Assembly (NCBI GenBank): GCA_030765065.1
Contig: CM060983.1
Span: 229,171,528 to 229,235,527 of the forward strand
From: Deroplatys truncata
Taxonomy: Eukaryota; Arthropoda; Insecta; Mantodea; Mantidae
Direction of reading: 5' to 3'
Length of the DNA stretch: 64,000 nt
Shown: piece by piece, positions 59,105-64,000 of the stretch
Numbering within the stretch: the stretch's first letter is position 1
Layout: each line of letters opens with the position of its first letter
Made by a program: the position numbers and the translations under genes
The notes under the pieces: generated by a model
The model's database searches: none
The model's input: only the letters and a program-made list of their open reading frames with translations
What the model was told of the DNA's origin: nothing

Positions 59105-59520
59105 ATTGTGTATTGTGTTGACCAGCGAGGACACCTTGAGAAGGGCTGTCCACAACAAAGCCGACGAACATGAAGTGGTATGTGTTGAGTGTGACCAGGC
59201 ACACCTAGTGAAGTGCTGTACACAACCAAGCCGACGAACGTGAAGTGGTATGTGTTGAGAGTGTGGCCATCCAGACCTAGTGAAGGGCTGTACACAACAA
59301 AGCCGACGAACATGAAGTGGTATGTGTTGAGTGTGACCAGGCACACCTAGTGAAGTGCTGTACACAACAAAGCCGACGAACATGAAGTGGTATGTGTTGA
59401 GTGTGACCAGGCACACCTAGTGAAGTGCTGTACACAACCAAACCGACGAACATGAAGTGGTATGTGTTGAGTGTGACCATCCAGACCTAGTGAAGGGCTG
59501 TACACAACCAAGCCGACGGT
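59105..59520 (+). repeat. 70 bp minisatellite from a zinc-knuckle region
   Basis: About 5.5 units; the phrase TGAAGTGGTATGTGTTGAG occurs at 59171, 59241, 59313, 59383 and 59453 (the second lies in a unit with small changes), spacing 70-72. Each unit contains CVECDQAHLVKCC in one frame, a CCHC-like knuckle one residue short. It lies where gag of a Gypsy element carries its zinc knuckle. The 70 bp period breaks the frame at each unit. Confidence 0.8.
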
Positions 59521-59619
59521 AGGCGCAGAACGAATAAAGACCGGCGTGGTGAGGCACATCAGAGCCATCATCGCACCCCGTCGAGTGACGTTGTGTACCT
59601 TGGACAGAAGAGTGGATGA

Positions 59620-59937
59620 AACCATTGTCACAGACTGCCGGATACTAGTAAACACGGGTGCAGCTATGACCGTAATGACCTGACGTGGTGGACGGTTTGC
59701 CGCCAAGGAAAGTATCGGCCCTACCAGAGGGTGACAGCATCGGGCGACACGTTGCCTGTAGAGAAGGGGGTCTTGCTGGAGTTGGCCCTGGGGCGGAGCA
59801 TCGTAAGACGAAGGGTGTTCCTTGCGGGTTTGGCCGTTGATGTGATACTGGGACCGGATTCCCTCAGGAACCACGACACGACGTTCGACGTCGGCAAGAG
59901 GATCTTGCGACTTGACCGGGACTTGGTGACGCTCTGA
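59620..59937 (+). pseudogene. Aspartic protease remnant of element D
   Basis: ILVNTGAAMTVM (about 59640-59680) is the active-site region with Asn in place of the catalytic Asp. After a frame change, VTASGDTLPVEKGVLLELAL and VDVILGPDSLRNHDTTFDVG (59731-59937) match the flap-to-ILGxDFL part of Gypsy proteases. Inactive. Further on, VIVTEDAVVPAKCEL resembles the segment that follows protease in this group. Confidence 0.65.
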
Positions 59938-60321
59938 AACTCCAACTGACATCCTGGGATCTGCAAGGTGATCGTGACGGAAGATGCGGTCGTGCCCGCA
60001 AAATGCGAACTGGCTATGAGGACGCGTTTGGGAGGCCAGCGGTCAAGGAACCTCATGGATCATCTCCACAATGTGCACCTCCAAGTAGCGAGCGACGGAC
60101 ACCAGTTATGACCGGAAAGCCTACAGCCAAGTTTTCCAGCAGGGCGATTCGGTTTGTTGTGTCTTCTTACCCGGAACAAAGGGCAAAGTTTTAACAAGCA
60201 TAGTAAGGACCATACAGGATTCGATTAAGTAGTCTACCGCATCCAGAGATTGCCCCGAGAGAAGCTGCTGATGGTATACCTAGATCGTTTGCCCCTATGA
60301 CGAGCCCTGAGGAGGAAGCAA

Positions 60322-60737
60322 TGTGAACGCGCATGCGAAGCTACCTATGGGCTGGTTGTGCGAGCGCATCGCGGGTTCATCGGTCCTGACTGATGGTTTT
60401 AAGTGTGCTTAAGTGTACTCGCCCACCTGGCAATGGTCCCTTCAGAATAACAGTCATGTAACCCGCTCATTATGTGCCACTTCCCCACAGTTTGGGTAAT
60501 TACTATTCCAGAAGATTCCTTTGGGCCGGTTCTAATAGCCTCCTATTCTAGAACATTCTACTCTGCATGCTGGTCCTGTACAAGGGGCTGCTGTTGTCAG
60601 TGAGTTAAGAAAGTGGACAATGCCAGTTCAGTTGTGAATAGACAGATCAGCTGTGTGGGTCAGAAATGACTCAAATGTTTGACTATGCTGAGTGCCTACA
60701 TTATTAGTAAAGTGTGTTTTGCAGTTTTCATTTGTCA
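60322..60737 (+). repeat. 3' LTR of element D
   Basis: Starts TGTGAACGCG after a purine-rich GAGGAGGAAGCAA and ends TTTGTCA. It shares blocks with the split LTR at 50875-52366 but is well diverged, so the element is old. Confidence 0.75.
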
Positions 60738-62342
60738 GAATATACTGGACGTATTGTATACAACAACTATTAATTAGGAACTGATGGATGTGCATTACAT
60801 TTTTAATTCCAACATCCACGAGAAGGGCATTTCTGTAATTTAGAGTATGCACTGAAGCAATGAAGAATGGAGGTAGTTTTGATTTTAAATGTTGTTAAGA
60901 CTGTATGCCACAATAAAACTAAACCTATATCTAAATTCCAACAAAACAAAAGTTTTCCAACTATGTTAAGGAATGTAATCCTGCTACACCTGAGTGGAGT
61001 TCATGTTTACTAAAGCTAACCATGGTTAGTTCTTGACTCTCACAGTGTTCAACAGCTTAGCTGAGGCTTTTATTTGCAGTTTATCGTCAGGATAATATCA
61101 GATAACTTCACTGTTGGGCTTCATTTACAGATTCATTTGTCTGTGTGACCACTTCTATTACAGGATGTTAAAACTTTAAGAAAAAAAGTATCTGATGTGT
61201 TACATTCAAATGACTCCCTCCACCCTCTATCGTTTATTAATCCGTATACAAATCATTCTTATAAAAGTTTATATTCCTGTGTACCTTATTTTAATCAATA
61301 TAAACCTTTCCGGAAATAGCTACATTACACATTTTGTTATAGATACAAAGGGAATAGCGATAGTCAAATGTTTTAAGAATTAGATGCTATATGCTGCCTT
61401 TAAAATGCCATGCTCTTTCCATGACATTACGAGGAACAATTGAAAGTCAACAGGACTTTAAAAGTAAGGCTATGTATTGAACAATTTGAACCATTAATAA
61501 TGGATATCTCGGAAATGGCTGATACCACGAAAAGGTTATTTGAAATAAATTATGTGTTTTAAAGAGATCTACATTTCTTGTGTAGTACGTTTTCATCTAT
61601 CGCTTAACGTTTACCAGTTATACAAGATTATACAAAATTCCTTCTGAATGAAGAGGACTTGATAGGCTATTCCCAGAAAATTCAAGATATGCATTTTATT
61701 TGTCATGTAAATATCTTTAATATATGGTATTTTAATAAAAATCATCAAACCTAGTTTTCAGGAAATAAAAAACTTCAAAAAATCTTCCATCTAATGTGGA
61801 GTGGGGGATTTTCTTGAAATTCTTTGTGTCGCATGTTTGGAAGGTACTGAATTTACATACCAAGAGTGTTTATCCGACTTTTTGTTTTTGAGTTTTAGAT
61901 AAACTTTCATAAAAATAGGTTATATATCTGTTAATATATACTAGAGGATAGAGAAAGTCATGTAAATGTAACACACAAGATTTTTTTCCATTAACTTCAA
62001 TACTCTTGGTAAAATATTAAGAGTGGAAGAGTCTTAACAGTGATCTGAACAGATTGTTATTAATTTGGTATTTCCTATGTTGATTTGACGGTACACACAA
62101 TTACTTACACATTTGCAGCATAACATTCCCCCCCTCCTCCCATTAACTTGAATATATACATGTGGGCAGATTTGATGTATAGCTATTAAACTAACTGTAC
62201 AACATTACATACTTCTTATATTAAAGTCAAATTCAAAGCACTCGAATCCTGCAGCAGTTTACCAACCTTACTGTACAGATGCCAAACCTGACTAGGAGCT
62301 AAAATCCTAGGAACATCTCTTCTAGACAGGATCCCAATTCCG
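60738..62342. other. No gene; second copy of dispersed repeat
   Basis: No gene recognised. About 61150-61990 is similar over most of its length to about 26260-26960, including TTCCCAGAAAATTCAAGATA (about 61670) and TGTTTATCCGACT (about 61870). It is therefore another copy of the dispersed repeat whose inverted arms lie at 26715-27329. Confidence 0.6.
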
Positions 62343-64000
62343 GATTATGAACAAGAAGATGAGGAACAACCCTGAGGTGAAAATGGAGAGGATACCTCGC
62401 ATGACTACAAAGCAGCAGATTATCAACAAGAAGATGAGGAACAACCCTGAGGTGAAAATGGAGAGGATACCTTGCATGACTACAAAGCAGCAGATTATCA
62501 ACAAGAAGATGAGCAACAACCCTGAGGTGAAAATGGAGAGGATACCTTGCATGACTACAAAGCAGTAGATTATGAACAAGAAGATGAGCAACAACCCCAA
62601 GGGTGAAAATGGAGAGGATACCTCGCATGACTACAAAGCAGCAGATTATGAACAAGAAGATGAGCAACAACCCTGAGGTGAAAATGGAGAGGATACCTCG
62701 CATGACTACAAAGCAGTAGATTATGAACAAGAAGATGAGGAACAACCCTGAGGTGAAAATGGAGAGGATACCTCGCATGACTACAAAACAGCAGATTATG
62801 AACAAGAAGATGAACAACAACCCTGAGGTGAAAATGGAGAGGATACCTCGCATGACTACAAAGCAGCAGATTGTGAACAAGAAGATGAGGAACAACCCTG
62901 AGGTGAAAATGGAGAGGATACCTCGCATGACTACAAAGCAGCAGATTGTGAACAAGAAGATGAGAAGAACCCTGAGGTGAAAATGGAGAGGATACCTCGC
63001 ATGACTACAAAGCAGCAGATTATGAACAAGAAGATGAGGAACAACCCTGAGGTGAAAATGGACAGGATACCTCGCATGACTACAAAGCAGCAGATTGTGA
63101 ACAAGAAGATGAGCAACAAACCTGAGGTGAAAATGGAGAGGATACCTCGCATGACTACAAAGCAGCAGATTATGAAGAAGAAGATGAGCAACAACCCTGA
63201 GGTGAAAATGGAGAGGATACCTCGCATGACTACAAAGCAGCAGATTATGAACAAGAAGATGAGGAACAACCCTGAGGTGAAAATGGAGAGGATACCTCGC
63301 ATGACTACAAAACAGCAGATTATGAACAAGAAGATGAGGAACAACCCTCAGGTGAAAATGGCGAGGATACCTCGCATGACTACAAAACAGCAGATTGTGA
63401 ACAAGAAGATGAACAACAACCCTGAGGTGAAAATGGAGAGGATACCTCGCATGACTACAAAACAGCAGATTATGAACAAGAAGATGAGGAACAAGCCTGA
63501 GGTGAAAATGGAGAGGATACCTCGCATGACTACAAAACAGCAGATTATGAACAAGAAGATGAACAACAACCCTGAGGTGAAAATGGAGAGGATACCTCGC
63601 ATGACTACAAAGCAGCAGATTGTGAACAAGAAGATGAGGAACAACCCTGAGGTGAAAATGGAGAGGATACCTTGCATGACTACAAAGCAGCAGATTGTGA
63701 ACAAGAAGATGAGGAAGAACCCTGAGGTGAAAATGGAGAGGATACCTCGCATGACTACAAAACAGCAGATTGGGCACAAGAAGATGAGGAACAACCCTGA
63801 GGTGAAAATGGAGAGGATACCTCGCATGCCTACAAAGCAGCAGATTATGAACTAGAAGATGAGCAACAACCCTGAGGTGAAAATGGAGAAGATACCTCGC
63901 ATGACTACAAAACAGCAGATTATGAACAAGAAGATGAACAACAACCCTGAGGCGAAAATGGAGAGGATACCTCGCATGACTACAAAACAGCAGATTATGA
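62343..64000 (+). repeat. 75 bp tandem array, continues past window
   Basis: About 22 units of 75 bases (25 codons), each like GATTATGAACAAGAAGATGA ... ACTACAAAGCAGCA. Most differ by a few bases; one unit has an extra base near 62598 and one lacks three near 62968. The array reaches the window end. Because 75 is a multiple of three, frames stay open for long stretches on both strands (for example 292 codons plus, 492 minus). These are probably a by-product of periodicity. One plus frame reads as an acidic repeat (DYEQEDEEQP) but meets the same TGA in nearly every unit. Confidence 0.95.

Larger units (their letters stand above)
52480..59110 (+). pseudogene. gag of element D, split by LINE E2
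   Basis: Pieces: 52539-52735 (coiled coil; EQLAGVKKQVEDLGQRVNAL), a 49 bp repeat expansion (52730-52922), then KYDGISTFEVFRRHLED and RPRETLQEFALEIEQLV up to 53053. LINE E2 intervenes. The capsid continues at 58873 with ASYVTQEAAYSFVDGLV and LLRMEAAK (to about 59020). The ...RPRETLQEFA...FVDGL order is the usual Gypsy capsid pattern. Frames shift between pieces; inactive. Confidence 0.65.
50875..60737 (+). mobile_element. Element D: deleted Gypsy-type retrotransposon
   Basis: LTRs at 50875-52366 (about 441 bp once the solo LTR inside is removed) and 60322-60737 (416 bp). The interior holds gag (52480-53053 and 58873-59110), a zinc-knuckle region turned into a minisatellite, a protease remnant, and a last scrap of integrase (VVYRIQR, LDRLPL near 60230-60295). 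Reverse transcriptase, RNase H and most of integrase are deleted. LINE E2 splits gag. GC-richer than its surroundings. No clear target duplication. Confidence 0.8.

Noticed and set aside
62299..63777. Long minus-strand open frame (492 codons)
   Set aside because: It lies in the 75 bp tandem array; a period divisible by three keeps frames open. The product is a monotonous hydrophobic repeat with no known domain.

Overview
This looks like AT-rich, intron-scale DNA from a large, transposon-laden arthropod genome, most likely an insect. Reasons: spliced exons of a phospholipase B-like (lamina ancestor type) gene; non-LTR, Ty3/Gypsy-type, Tc1/mariner, pogo, Harbinger and hAT-like elements of kinds common in insects; tRNA-derived SINEs; no bacterial-style gene packing. 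I cannot name the order, though a big-genome insect fits best.

The only host gene I can support lies on the minus strand: two exons at 42230-41984 and 25351-25251 that join in phase and are separated by a ~16.6 kb intron. Almost everything else is mobile DNA, much of it nested.

Layout: (1) 1-1690, little content, with a tRNA-like SINE head and a remnant carrying two primer-binding-site-like motifs. (2) ~1690-14150, one decayed plus-strand LINE (G) broken by three insertions: a reversed LINE tail (~1946-2565), LTR element A (2811-6915, target duplication ATGC) and LTR element B (8196-12143, target duplication CACA). A and B are young, non-autonomous elements with only a gag-like reading frame. 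(3) 14832-23382, a decayed Ty3/Gypsy-type element (H) with gag, protease, RT, RNase H and integrase remnants, a LINE tail inside its integrase region, and an unusual ~131 bp duplication on both sides. (4) 24272-24795, four copies of a 131 bp repeat. (5) 25482-27330, a deleted mariner-like element and a long imperfect inverted repeat. (6) 27400-37400, remnants of unknown protein families, one split by a 6 kb full-length I-type LINE (E1, minus). (7) 38665-41905, LINE F (minus) split by a Harbinger-like remnant. (8) 43498-44843, a complete but dead mariner-like element. (9) 46716-50002, a pogo-like element containing a SINE and a hAT-like MITE. (10) 50875-60737, Gypsy-type element D: its 5' LTR is split by a solo LTR (C) of the A/B family and its gag by a second full-length I-type LINE (E2, minus). 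(11) 62343 to the window end, a 75 bp tandem array.

The most interesting pattern is at the 3' ends of the A/B/C LTRs. They contain internal copies of the tRNA-Lys-type primer binding site, and in solo LTR C the stretch matching A's real primer binding site lies inside the LTR. This suggests that the LTR boundary moved outward when priming shifted to a downstream site. Also notable are three ecdysone-response-like inverted repeats near the 3' end of element H.
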